Source: JAWLFY01 sp964462125
Lineage (GTDB): Bacteria; Planctomycetota; Planctomycetia; Pirellulales; Pirellulaceae
Assembly (NCBI GenBank): GCA_964462125.1
Contig: CAYWXT010000237.1
Span: 1 to 8,792 of the forward strand
Length of the DNA: 8,792 nucleotides
Direction of reading: 5' to 3'
The position numbers and the translations under genes were made by a program. Below the pieces are notes generated by a model. It was not told the origin of the DNA, did not search any database, and saw only the letters and a list, made by a program, of their open reading frames with translations. Below, in pieces: positions 1 through 7,005 of the stretch (its first letter is position 1; every line of letters starts with the position of its first letter).

Positions 1-1
1 A

Positions 2-55
2 GACGGGCCTGCCAGCGAAGACGGGCCTGCCAGCGAAGACGGGCCTGCCAGCGAA
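2..55 (+). repeat. 18-bp in-frame tandem repeat, three exact copies
   Basis: Three identical copies of gacgggcctgccagcgaa lie at 2-19, 20-37 and 38-55. Base 1 (a) matches the last base of a preceding copy, so the array may continue to the left. Each unit encodes Asp-Gly-Pro-Ala-Ser-Glu in the frame of the partial gene, so copy-number change would keep the frame. Exact identity at the DNA level points to recent duplication by slippage. Confidence 0.9.
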
Positions 56-1543
56 CGTGCCACGGTAGCGCCTGCTCCCGACACAGACGAGTCGCCCGAG
101 CCGACGCGAAGCTCCAGCGAACCAGACGCCCGAGAACCAGACGCCCGAGAACCGCAGTCGGAGACCGTTGAACCAGCGGACGACTCTCGCGAACCGGAGA
201 TGACGCCCGACTCCGACGCAGAAGCTCCGGACGCGGTTGGCCCGGTGCTCGTTGAACCAGAACCGGCGGAACCAGACCCCGCGGAATCGGACGTGCGCGA
301 GGAGGACGTGACCGATGCTCCGCCCGAACCGGGCTCAGGGCCGCGTGATTCCGAGGACACCGCAGAGTTGCCGGAGGACGAGCCGGAACCGCTCGACGCG
401 TTCGCCAAGCTCGTTTCCGACCAATCCATGCTCGTGATCCGACGGGACGAGCAGCCTTGGGAGTGGATCTCCAAGGACGCGGCTCTCCAAGACGGCTCGA
501 CACTGATTTGCCCGCCGCTGTTCACCGCCCACCTGGCGATCGAAGCCGAAATCGGCGTGACGTTGCTCGGGCCAACCGAGGCGCGGTTGGAACGAACCTC
601 CGAGGGTGACGTCGCGATCACGCTGGAAGCTGGACGCCTGCTGATCGCCGCCAACGAACCCGAAACCTCCCTGATCGTTCGGCTCGGGAATGAATCTTAT
701 CATTGCGAGTTCGCAGATCCGGAGGGGACCGTCGCGATCGAGTTCTCCTATCGCCGGCGCCCCGGCACCGATCCCCGTAATCCCGATCATCGCGAACCGA
801 TGATGCGGACGATGACATCAAAGGGGGTCATCTTGTGGGCATCACTGGCGGAGGCCGAGGAAGACGCGCCGAGCGAAATGGAAGCGATCGAGACCGGTTG
901 GCAATGGGCGCGTCAAGGCAACTCGGACTCCGAGGTCTCCGAACTTGAATCAATGCCGCAGTGGGTCACCAACCCAGACCCGCCGCTGTCGTCGATCGAC
1001 CGTGGCGCACGGGACGGTTTGCTCGATCTGGTGAGCAATGAACCCTCTCTGGAAAAGTCGCTCCGGGAAGCGATCGGCTTTCGGCGCGTGGAAGTCGGCG
1101 CGTTGGCTGCCCAAACATTGTTGATGCTCGGAAACCCCGACGTCTACTTCGGCGGCGATGGGGTCCTCAATCAAGACCGGCATCGAAATTATTGGGCGGA
1201 CCATTTCTTGGCGTTGCAAGGGGCGATCGATCGGAGTGCCGAATCGGCGCGGAACATCGATGCGGCGATCGAACGAATGGCCTCCGCAGACCACGAAACG
1301 CTGTTCCGGCTGTTGGTCGGGTATTCGCAGCGACAACTCGAAGCGGGCGCCGACGCCGCGTTGGTCGAATACTTGGATTCACCTTCCATGGCGATCCGGG
1401 TCCTGGCAATCGAAAACCTCCGCCATATCACCGGCACGACTCTCTACTACAAGGCGTGGGAAACCAACCCGAAGCGACGCGATACCGACGTCAAGAAGTG
1501 GCAGGTCCGCTTGCGCCGAGGCGACATCCGCTGGCCAGAATGA
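2..1543 (+). CDS. FecR-like domain protein with repetitive acidic Pro-rich linker and helical C-terminus (5' partial)
   Basis: The reading frame is open to the left edge, so the true start lies outside the window; 513 residues are visible. The first in-frame ATG is at 200, but the same frame continues without a stop to base 2 with the same composition, so 200 is unlikely to be the start. Visible order: a Pro/Glu/Asp/Ala-rich disordered linker (about the first 130 residues); a beta-rich segment (bases ~410-700) with the FecR-like pattern of 'LQDGSTLICPP', a lipid- or surface-like hydrophobic strand, then 'LEAGRLLIAANEP'; then a helical region (bases ~1005-1480) resembling HEAT-type repeats ('SPSMAIRVLAIENLRHITG'), ending in a Trp-containing tail ('KKWQVRLRRGDIRWPE') of a kind I associate with planctomycete HEAT-like proteins. 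No membrane segment is visible; an anchor or zinc-finger N-terminus may lie upstream. FecR-like domains usually act in envelope sensing or regulation of ECF sigma factors, but function here is not determined. It converges on the HAD gene, with 9 bp between stops. Confidence 0.75.
   Translation, partial: DGPASEDGPASEDGPASERATVAPAPDTDESPEPTRSSSEPDAREPDAREPQSETVEPADDSREPEMTPDSDAEAPDAVGPVLVEPEPAEPDPAESDVREEDVTDAPPEPGSGPRDSEDTAELPEDEPEPLDAFAKLVSDQSMLVIRRDEQPWEWISKDAALQDGSTLICPPLFTAHLAIEAEIGVTLLGPTEARLERTSEGDVAITLEAGRLLIAANEPETSLIVRLGNESYHCEFADPEGTVAIEFSYRRRPGTDPRNPDHREPMMRTMTSKGVILWASLAEAEEDAPSEMEAIETGWQWARQGNSDSEVSELESMPQWVTNPDPPLSSIDRGARDGLLDLVSNEPSLEKSLREAIGFRRVEVGALAAQTLLMLGNPDVYFGGDGVLNQDRHRNYWADHFLALQGAIDRSAESARNIDAAIERMASADHETLFRLLVGYSQRQLEAGADAALVEYLDSPSMAIRVLAIENLRHITGTTLYYKAWETNPKRRDTDVKKWQVRLRRGDIRWPE
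119..148 (+). repeat. 15-bp in-frame tandem repeat, two exact copies
   Basis: Two identical copies of gaaccagacgcccga lie at 119-133 and 134-148, encoding Glu-Pro-Asp-Ala-Arg twice, followed by a degenerate third start (gaaccg). Variants of the same gaacc(a/g) theme recur through about base 285, so much of the linker appears to have grown by duplication of short Glu-Pro units. Confidence 0.85.
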
Positions 1544-1552
1544 TCACCGCGG

Positions 1553-2473
1553 CTAACGAATCCACTCAGAGATCTGGGCCCATTCGGTCATCACCACGTC
1601 GGGGCGCAGCCCCTGGCACCGGGTGTCGTCGGCTCGCCGGCGGCAACTGCGGGCGTCGCCCGCAAACCAGGCCGTTCGCAATCCGGCGCGGGATGCCGCC
1701 CAGATGTCGTTGAGCATGTCGTTGCCTATGTACAACGCCTGATCCGGGGCGATCCCTCGCCACGCCAGTCCGCGGACCAGGACCTCGAATAGCCGCGCGG
1801 AGGGTTTCGCTTGACCGAACCGGTAGGAATAGACGCAAAGATTTAGGTCAAACCCGGAATCTTCGAGTGGTCCACCGGTCAAGGCCTCGACCAGCGGTGG
1901 CGTGAATGCTTGAGCATTGCTGACAATCCCCATCACGACACCGCGGCGATGAAGCGATTTCAGAAACTCGTCCGCCCCAGGCATCGGCCAGGTCGGATTG
2001 GCTCGCGATTCGTATTCGGCGGCCAGACGGACCACCCGCTCGGTATCGGACGCCAGATCGGTGAGCCCAGCGGCGGTGAGGGTTCGTCGCCAGGCTTCGA
2101 ACAGGTTGACCTCCGGACGTCTCTCCGCCGTCGCTGCTGCCGCTACGTTCATCGCGCGGATCTGATCGCGGAGAGCTGCGGCGGTTGGAATCCCCGCTCC
2201 GGGCCCCTGCCATCGGATCGCCGCCATCGCTTCGGCCATCGGATCGGTCAGCCGGTCTGCCCGGTCCGCAGCATTGCTAAGTTTGTTGCCGGCCACGTCG
2301 CCCGTAACCGGACCCTCTCCTTGCGCGGTCCCAGCGGCGGCCGGCTGGTTTTCGGTGGTGCCGATGTCGCCGCTGCCGCTGATCACCAGCGTCCCGTAGA
2401 CGTCGAAGATCACAGCATGGATGTCGGGAAGTGTCGCCAATCGTGGCTCGACATCGGTCGGCACCACGCCCAT
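1553..2473 (-). CDS. HAD-superfamily hydrolase (haloacid dehalogenase/phosphatase-like)
   Basis: With the ATG at 2473 this is 306 residues. All HAD motifs are visible. Motif I is 'AVIFDVYGTLV', with nucleophile Asp24. It is the DxYGT form seen in haloacid dehalogenase-like members; DxDGT is usual for many phosphatases. Motif II is 'GIVSNAQ' (Ser185), motif III the Lys in 'GQAKPSARLFE' (Lys223), and motif IV 'YIGNDMLNDIWAA' (Asp252, Asp256). Between motif I and the helical cap (~residues 33-77) lies a low-complexity Gly/Ala/Thr/Asp-rich insertion. It is the last gene of the minus-strand cluster, directly after the glycosyltransferase. The start is uncertain: ATG 2473 follows the upstream stop by 25 bp but has no Shine-Dalgarno; GTG at 2524 overlaps the upstream gene by 26 bp and has GGAGA 9 bases before it. 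Longer in-frame starts (to 2680) would lie deep inside the glycosyltransferase. Substrate unknown; a phosphatase acting on a glycosyltransferase product is a guess. Confidence 0.85.
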   Translation of the reverse strand: MGVVPTDVEPRLATLPDIHAVIFDVYGTLVISGSGDIGTTENQPAAAGTAQGEGPVTGDVAGNKLSNAADRADRLTDPMAEAMAAIRWQGPGAGIPTAAALRDQIRAMNVAAAATAERRPEVNLFEAWRRTLTAAGLTDLASDTERVVRLAAEYESRANPTWPMPGADEFLKSLHRRGVVMGIVSNAQAFTPPLVEALTGGPLEDSGFDLNLCVYSYRFGQAKPSARLFEVLVRGLAWRGIAPDQALYIGNDMLNDIWAASRAGLRTAWFAGDARSCRRRADDTRCQGLRPDVVMTEWAQISEWIR

Positions 2474-2498
2474 CGGAGTTCGATGGCGAACGACCGCC

Positions 2499-4091
2499 TC
2501 AAGCCAAGGGTGTGCCACCGTCACCGGCAAGCGTCTCCGTGCGGCAAGGAAAAAAAGGATGGGTCCGGGCAACCAGTTCGACCGCCTGCCCCGCATGCTC
2601 GCAGCCATCCACGACGCGATCGGCGTCCGATCCGATGACAGCTTCATAGATCGACCGCAGCTGCTCGCCCTGACGGGCAAGAGAAAACGACTCCTCGATC
2701 ACCGACCGATTATGCTCGACCACCTCGGGCGGAGTCGTTTGCGACATGCGTTCGATTAACGATGCCGACCGCTGCTTTGTCTCGGCTTCGAACCCCGGAT
2801 CTCGGGCGAGGCATTCGAGAACGTCGACTTGGCGCTCGGGCGTCAGTTGAGCGAAGTCAATCGAGTCAGAGCTTGTGTCCATTCGCGAGGGCATCGCTGG
2901 ACGGAACGCCTCGGGGAGCCCACTGAAAGCGGCGCGATTGGCGCGGGCTGAGTCGTCTCGAGCCGCCCGCAGCCACTCGTTTGAACCAGGGACCGGGATC
3001 TGACGATACAGGGAATCGAATCGCAAGCCGGCGTCGGCAAAGTCATCGGTCGCGCTCGGGATCCGCCTCGCGATCACGCCGCGCCCCGCCAACCAGGGCT
3101 CTAAAAATGCCATCCCGAACCCTTCGGCGACGCTGGTCGAAATGACAAACTCGCTGGCGGCCAAGTTGAGCGGATAACTGATCTCGGGGTGATGGGCGGC
3201 ATCGAAAATCGTTCGAGGCGCGACCGCGCCGGCAACCTGTTTCCAACGCCGGTACGACGCTGCCTCCACCGGCGTCGTCGGACGTAGCGTCAGCCCGCCG
3301 AACATGTCCGCCGGTAACCAGCGGCAAAGCAAAAGGAACTCGCCGACGTTCTTTCGCCGGATGCCGCGAACCGGATAGAGGCACCACCGCGCCGTCGCCG
3401 GAAGGTCGAAGCAGCGGCGGACCTGTGACAATGCCTGGTCTCGGTGCGGCGTCCCGTTTCCACACGAGCCCGCAGCCTCGCCAAGTTTGGCGACACTGTT
3501 CGGCAACCAATGAAGCCGCGGCGGTGGGACGCCGAGCCGGGTCAGCACTGAGGCGTCACCGCGGGTCAACGTCGCATAGTGAATCTGGGCCGCCACAGGG
3601 TAGAGAAAACGATCGAGCTCAGGCGGCTCCGACGCTCCCGTCGCGTGGATCAATCCGCCGTAATTTTCCGGGCGATTGTCTTCGGCAAAGTCATGGATTT
3701 GGAGCAGCAGTCGCCAGCGATCCGCTGCCAAACAGCGGATTGCGGCGGGGGCAGCCGTATTCTTGCCGAGGCTGTGATTGTGCCAGTGCAGCAACGTGTT
3801 GGCGGGAGAGCAGCCGAGGTCGGCAAGATGTTCACGGAGACGAGCTTCGATCATTCGCCCCCGACGATTGGCCGATCCGCCAGCGATTCCTGGAGGGTCG
3901 TAATCAATCCCCTCGATCACGATCTGCTCGGTCGCCGCCCGCGTCATCTCGGACAAGCCGCCCTGTCGCGGGCCCGAAGCCAGAACAATCCGTCCGTCGA
4001 AGCCGCTTTCCCGCAATGCCCAAACGTGGTTCTCGGCGACCTGGGTCACCCCTCCCCGCTCATAATGACAGTGCAGGATGATCACGTTCAC
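2499..4091 (-). CDS. GT-B fold glycosyltransferase (family 4-like)
   Basis: From the GTG at 4091 this is 530 residues. The N-terminus 'VNVIILHCHYERGGVTQV' is a classic first beta strand plus the Gly-Gly loop of GT-B glycosyltransferases, so translation probably begins here; a longer frame to ATG 4199 would run into the ATPase gene. Other signs: 'LLHWHNHSLGKN' (~100-111) in the N-terminal domain, 'PVRGIRRKNVGEFLLL' (~240-255) with the Arg/Lys that in this family contacts the donor phosphates, and 'EGFGMAFLEPWLAG' (~323-336), the EX7E motif of the C-terminal donor-binding domain. There is no signal peptide or membrane helix, so it is cytosolic. After the EX7E domain about 150 further residues, mostly helical and charged, make the protein longer than the ~350-400 usual for simple GT4 enzymes. 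Gaps are 61 bp from the ATPase gene upstream and 25 bp to the HAD ATG downstream. Donor and acceptor sugars cannot be read from sequence. Confidence 0.85.
   Translation of the reverse strand: MNVIILHCHYERGGVTQVAENHVWALRESGFDGRIVLASGPRQGGLSEMTRAATEQIVIEGIDYDPPGIAGGSANRRGRMIEARLREHLADLGCSPANTLLHWHNHSLGKNTAAPAAIRCLAADRWRLLLQIHDFAEDNRPENYGGLIHATGASEPPELDRFLYPVAAQIHYATLTRGDASVLTRLGVPPPRLHWLPNSVAKLGEAAGSCGNGTPHRDQALSQVRRCFDLPATARWCLYPVRGIRRKNVGEFLLLCRWLPADMFGGLTLRPTTPVEAASYRRWKQVAGAVAPRTIFDAAHHPEISYPLNLAASEFVISTSVAEGFGMAFLEPWLAGRGVIARRIPSATDDFADAGLRFDSLYRQIPVPGSNEWLRAARDDSARANRAAFSGLPEAFRPAMPSRMDTSSDSIDFAQLTPERQVDVLECLARDPGFEAETKQRSASLIERMSQTTPPEVVEHNRSVIEESFSLARQGEQLRSIYEAVIGSDADRVVDGCEHAGQAVELVARTHPFFPCRTETLAGDGGTPLA
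2534..2538 (-). promoter_or_regulatory. Possible Shine-Dalgarno for an alternative GTG start of the HAD gene
   Basis: On the minus strand this reads GGAGA, nine bases before a GTG codon at 2522-2524 that is in frame with the HAD gene. Using it would add 17 residues and give a 26-bp overlap with the end of the glycosyltransferase, implying translational coupling. The downstream ATG at 2473 lacks any such motif. Confidence 0.4.
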
Positions 4092-4097
4092 GCCGTT

Positions 4098-4107
4098 CCC
4101 CCCCCCC
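4098..4107 (-). repeat. G10 homopolymer just upstream of the glycosyltransferase start
   Basis: The plus strand has ten consecutive C, so the transcript carries ten G, ending six bases before the GTG at 4091 (gap AACGGC). The tract sits where a Shine-Dalgarno would be and could pair with the CCUCC of 16S rRNA in several registers. Long G runs are prone to slippage, so length may vary. Confidence 0.7.
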
Positions 4108-4152
4108 GACCAAGTGAAGAGGCTCTGTCTGAAAATCCGTCCGGTGGTCGGT

Positions 4153-4953
4153 TCAGGCCACCTGAGCGGCCCGCCGCGGGGAGGTGACCAACCGGCCATC
4201 TTTCATGCGATAACAGACATCGGCGGCTTCGGCAATCGTGTCATCGTGGGTGATCATCACGATGGTCAGTCCGTCCGATTCATTCAATTCTCGGAGCAGC
4301 TGCAAGATCTCCTGGCCGGTCTCGGTGTCGAGGTTCCCCGTCGGCTCATCGGCCAACAGCAGATCTGGCTCGTTCATCAGTGACCGCGCGATCGCGGCCC
4401 GCTGCATCTCTCCGCCGCTCATCTCGCTCGGCTTATGCCCGGCGCGGGGCAGCAGTCCTACGCGGTCAAGCATCGCCTCGGCCCGCAGGCGCGCCTGTTT
4501 GCGCTGACGGAAATAACCCCACACGGTGTGGCCGATCATCGTCGGCGCCAGGACGTTCTCAAGCGCCGTCAATTCAGGGAGCAGGTGATAGAACTGGAAG
4601 ATGATTCCGACCTGGGCGTTTCGGAACGCATCCCGTTCACTGCGGGAGGCGTTATCGACGCGGCGATCGCGAAACCAGACCTCGCCCGAATCGGGGCGAT
4701 CCAGAGTCGCCATGATGTGCATCAGCGTACTCTTGCCACTGCCACTGCGGCCGACCAGCGCCGTCACTTTGCCGGCCACGACATCGACCTCCACACCACG
4801 CAAGACCGGCAACTCCAGCCGGTCCTTGTGGTAGCTCTTGTAAATGCCGGAGGCTCGCAGGATGACGTCGTCATTCATCGAGGGGAAACCGTTGAAGCGA
4901 AGCGTTGAAACAAACCGGGACGAAGGTGTCGAAGCGGCGAGGGGGCGGCTCAT
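4153..4953 (-). CDS. lolD: LolD-type ABC transporter ATP-binding protein
   Basis: 266 residues from the ATG at 4953. It is the ATPase that powers release of lipoproteins from the inner membrane with a LolC/E-type permease. All nucleotide-binding motifs are intact: Walker A 'GRSGSGKST' (68-76), Q-loop Gln120 within 'FQFYHLLPELTALENV' (very LolD-like), signature 'SGGEMQR' (179-185), Walker B 'LLLADEP' with catalytic Glu203, 'TGNLD' D-loop, and H-loop His236 in 'ITHD'. The start overlaps the permease stop as ATGA (4950-4953), which favours coupled translation. A second ATG at 4878 ('MNDDVILRASGIYKSY') aligns better with the usual LolD start and would give 241 residues, close to the ~233 of the E. 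coli protein; neither has a clear Shine-Dalgarno. MacB-type or other MacB-related exporters are the alternative family assignment, but the adjacent permease supports Lol. Confidence 0.9.
   Translation of the reverse strand: MSRPLAASTPSSRFVSTLRFNGFPSMNDDVILRASGIYKSYHKDRLELPVLRGVEVDVVAGKVTALVGRSGSGKSTLMHIMATLDRPDSGEVWFRDRRVDNASRSERDAFRNAQVGIIFQFYHLLPELTALENVLAPTMIGHTVWGYFRQRKQARLRAEAMLDRVGLLPRAGHKPSEMSGGEMQRAAIARSLMNEPDLLLADEPTGNLDTETGQEILQLLRELNESDGLTIVMITHDDTIAEAADVCYRMKDGRLVTSPRRAAQVA
4950..4953 (-). other. ATGA stop/start overlap between permease and ATPase genes
   Basis: On the minus strand these four bases read ATGA: the TGA ends the permease and the ATG can start the ATPase. Such overlaps usually mean one transcript and coupled translation, fitting the fixed stoichiometry of an ABC complex. 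Confidence 0.65.
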
Positions 4954-6494
4954 TCAAACCGCAATGACTGGACCGGGTCCATCCGCGCCGCCCGCAGGGC
5001 CGGCAGGACGCTGGCGGTGACCGCGATCGCGATCGCCCCAGCCATCACCCAGACCAGCGTGAGCGGCCGGACGATCGTCGGGATCTCATTGAAATAATAT
5101 ACCGTCGGGTCAAACACCTCCTGACCGGTCGCCATCTCAACCACCCCGGCGACTGCGTTGATGTTGTCGACAAACACCAGTCCGCCGACGAGCCCCACCC
5201 CGCTGCCGACGATCCCGAGCAACAGCCCATAGCTGAGAAAGATGCTCATCACACCGCTCCCCGACGCACCGAGTGCCTTGAGCGTTCCGATGTCGCGTGT
5301 CTTCTCGACCACGATCATGAAGAAGGTTGCCAGGATCCCGAAGCCGGCCACCGCGATGATCAGGAACAACAGAATGTTCAGGATCGTCGTCTCGAGCTGG
5401 ACCGCGGCCAAAAGCGGTCCCTGCATGTCCCGCCAAGTCTGGATGTTGTAGGCGTACTTCTCCGGAGGAAATCGACGCCGGAGGGCATCGCGGACAGCGT
5501 TCAGATCGGCCCCCTCGGCAAGCTTGAGCTGAATCGTGGTCACCCGGCGGACGCCCGTCTCCGGGTTGATCATGCCGCGAAAGTCCTGCAAGCGATCGAG
5601 CTGCACGAAGGCAAAGGTGCTGTCGTATTCACTCATCCCCGACTCGTACAGATCGACCACCGTGAACTGTTGATTGATGACCTTCGTGTCGTCGGCGGCG
5701 TTGGGAAACATCATCCGGACGTCGTCGCCGGGCCGGCAATAAAAATGATCGCTGACCTCATTGGTCTCGTCGCGATGTTTGGTGCTGCAGGTCGCAATGC
5801 CCAGCACGATCCCCGGAAATTGCTCCGTCTCCCGGTCGAACTCATGGGCCCCCTCGCTGTCGGATTCCCCCAGCAATTCCGATGGAACCAAATTGCCCAT
5901 CGATGGGCCCTCGGACACCGTCGCGTCGCTGCTCTGCGAGGCATTGTCCATCGACTCGATCAGCTGGCGTTCCGCTTCAAGCATCTGTTCGTAATTGGCC
6001 CGCTTGCGGCGATAGCCCCACCCCCAATCCGCCATCCGGTCGCGGTCAGGATAGCCGTCCTCCCGAAGTTCAAAACTCGCATGCTCCTGGTTCTCTGGAT
6101 GAAGCAGGTAACGCCCGAAATGACTGACGTCGTCGTACGTCTCGACGTCGATCCCCACCAGATTGACGTGTCGGTTGATCTGCTGGCCGTTGAAGTCGAT
6201 CGCCAGCATCGCGGGCACGTGGACGCTGACCGACGTCCCCTCCAGATCATCACCCACCACCTCACGGACCACCTTCAAATGCCCATCCGGGTCGGGCATC
6301 CCGGAACTGGTGTGACACTCAATCAGGATGTCCGACGCCAACCCATGCAGCCGCTCGTGCATCTCGGCCGAAAACCCCGCCATCACGCTGTTGACGACGA
6401 TCAGCGTGGCTACCCCCAACGTCACGCTAATGATCGACGCGAGCGCGATGTATCTCGTTCGCAGATAGCGAAAACAGAGCAACCAGCGATACAT
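4950..6494 (-). CDS. lolC: LolC/LolE-type lipoprotein-releasing ABC permease with large periplasmic insertion
   Basis: 514 residues from the ATG at 6494, chosen because AAGGA lies six bases upstream and 'MYRWLLCFRYLRTRYIALASI' is the typical family start; an ATG at 6521 adds nine unlikely residues. Architecture is FtsX/MacB-like: TM1 (~15-39), a long periplasmic domain (~40-368), TM2 (~368-395), TM3 (~415-441) and TM4 (~477-499), then the typical tail 'PALRAARMDPVQSLRFE'. 'VEKTRDIGTLKALGAS' after TM2 is the conserved cytoplasmic coupling stretch. E. coli LolC and LolE are 399 and 414 residues; the extra ~100 here lie mainly at ~141-221, a charged segment with 'WGWGYRRKR' followed by an acidic Ser-rich stretch. 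Three Cys lie in the periplasmic domain (about 60, 236 and 253). Only one permease is present next to one ATPase, which suggests a homodimeric complex, or a partner encoded elsewhere. First gene of the minus-strand cluster. The symbol is at family level (lolC/lolE). Confidence 0.88.
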   Translation of the reverse strand: MYRWLLCFRYLRTRYIALASIISVTLGVATLIVVNSVMAGFSAEMHERLHGLASDILIECHTSSGMPDPDGHLKVVREVVGDDLEGTSVSVHVPAMLAIDFNGQQINRHVNLVGIDVETYDDVSHFGRYLLHPENQEHASFELREDGYPDRDRMADWGWGYRRKRANYEQMLEAERQLIESMDNASQSSDATVSEGPSMGNLVPSELLGESDSEGAHEFDRETEQFPGIVLGIATCSTKHRDETNEVSDHFYCRPGDDVRMMFPNAADDTKVINQQFTVVDLYESGMSEYDSTFAFVQLDRLQDFRGMINPETGVRRVTTIQLKLAEGADLNAVRDALRRRFPPEKYAYNIQTWRDMQGPLLAAVQLETTILNILLFLIIAVAGFGILATFFMIVVEKTRDIGTLKALGASGSGVMSIFLSYGLLLGIVGSGVGLVGGLVFVDNINAVAGVVEMATGQEVFDPTVYYFNEIPTIVRPLTLVWVMAGAIAIAVTASVLPALRAARMDPVQSLRFE

Positions 6495-6500
6495 GGCCGT

Positions 6501-6505
6501 TCCTT
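6501..6505 (-). promoter_or_regulatory. Shine-Dalgarno of the lolC-like gene
   Basis: The minus strand reads AAGGA, followed by six bases and then the ATG at 6494. This is the clearest ribosome binding site in the window and is the reason for preferring 6494 over the upstream ATG at 6521. Confidence 0.65.
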
Positions 6506-6716
6506 CGGCAGGGTGTCCCAATCAAATCCAACATCAAAGCCCGCGCGACCGCACCGGTCGACGAGGACTTTGCGTGAAGCCGACTTTAGAGGAGAAGCGA
6601 TGAGAAGGTAAACGGCAATCCGTAGAAGCGAATCCCGGTGGGTTTGCGCAAAAAGAAAGCTGGGCTGAATGACACAGGCATGAGTCGCGGGCTGCTAAAT
6701 GTGGCGCGGGCGGGCG

Positions 6717-6746
6717 ATTGCTAGCACTACCGGCAGTGCTAGCAAT
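6717..6746. repeat. Perfect 12-bp inverted repeat with 6-base spacer
   Basis: Left arm ATTGCTAGCACT (6717-6728) and right arm AGTGCTAGCAAT (6735-6746) are exact reverse complements around ACCGGC. It lies about 220 bp upstream of the lolC-like start and 325 bp upstream of the porin start, in an otherwise GC-rich region. No T-run follows on either strand and the flanking genes are transcribed away from it, so a terminator role is not the first guess. Candidates are a dimeric regulator operator or a dispersed palindromic repeat. Confidence 0.8.
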
Positions 6747-6927
6747 GCCGCAGAGCCGTGCTCGCCGAGACGCGAACGGTCCCGTCCCCGCGTTCACTTC
6801 CACCGCGCCCCGACCGCAAGTCGGCCGAAGCCGTCGCAGTCCTCGCAGTAAAAGAGGGTCCGAAGTCGGTTAAAGTTGCCCGCGGAACCGGCAAAAAACT
6901 CATTTCTTAATATTTCTCGGGTGTCGA

Positions 6928-6971
6928 CGCGCCGAATTTAGCTTCGTACGCCCCCCCTAGACTTCGGCGCG
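6928..6971. repeat. 9-bp inverted repeat in the probable porin promoter/leader
   Basis: Arms cgcgccgaa (6928-6936) and ttcggcgcg (6963-6971) are perfect reverse complements separated by 26 bases. It lies about 100-145 bp before the porin start, so if transcription begins upstream it would form a GC-rich stem in the leader; as DNA it could be two half-sites spaced 35 bp apart. Chance occurrence in GC-rich DNA is possible. Confidence 0.5.
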
Positions 6972-7005
6972 AATTGGGAATGGCCCCCCCGGCTGGAACA
7001 GCACC

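Noticed and set aside
2..148. Tandem repeats as a possible CRISPR or non-coding repeat array
   Set aside because: Repeats are directly adjacent without spacers, multiples of three, and continue the open frame of the downstream protein.
1544..1552. Terminator between the convergent FecR-like and HAD genes
   Set aside because: Only nine bases separate the stops, and I see no stem with a T-run there; any terminator would have to lie within coding sequence.
2474..2680. N-terminal extension of the HAD gene to ATG 2680
   Set aside because: It lies 180 bp inside the glycosyltransferase, and the added residues are Arg/Ser-rich and not HAD-like. Only the short extension to GTG 2524 remains plausible.
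4092..4199. N-terminal extension of the glycosyltransferase to ATG 4199
   Set aside because: It would overlap the ATPase coding end by 47 bp and adds residues unlike a GT-B N-terminus, whereas GTG 4091 begins exactly at the first beta strand.
5670..6611. 313-codon plus-strand frame opposite the permease
   Set aside because: The permease on the other strand has clear membrane segments and family motifs; the antisense frame is His/Arg/Pro-rich without recognisable domains, a typical GC-rich shadow.
6534..6803. 89-codon minus-strand open frame in the divergent intergenic region
   Set aside because: Low-complexity Ser/Arg/Pro/Ala composition, no family features, no Shine-Dalgarno noticed, and it runs across the 12-bp palindrome. 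In GC-rich DNA such frames are common by chance.
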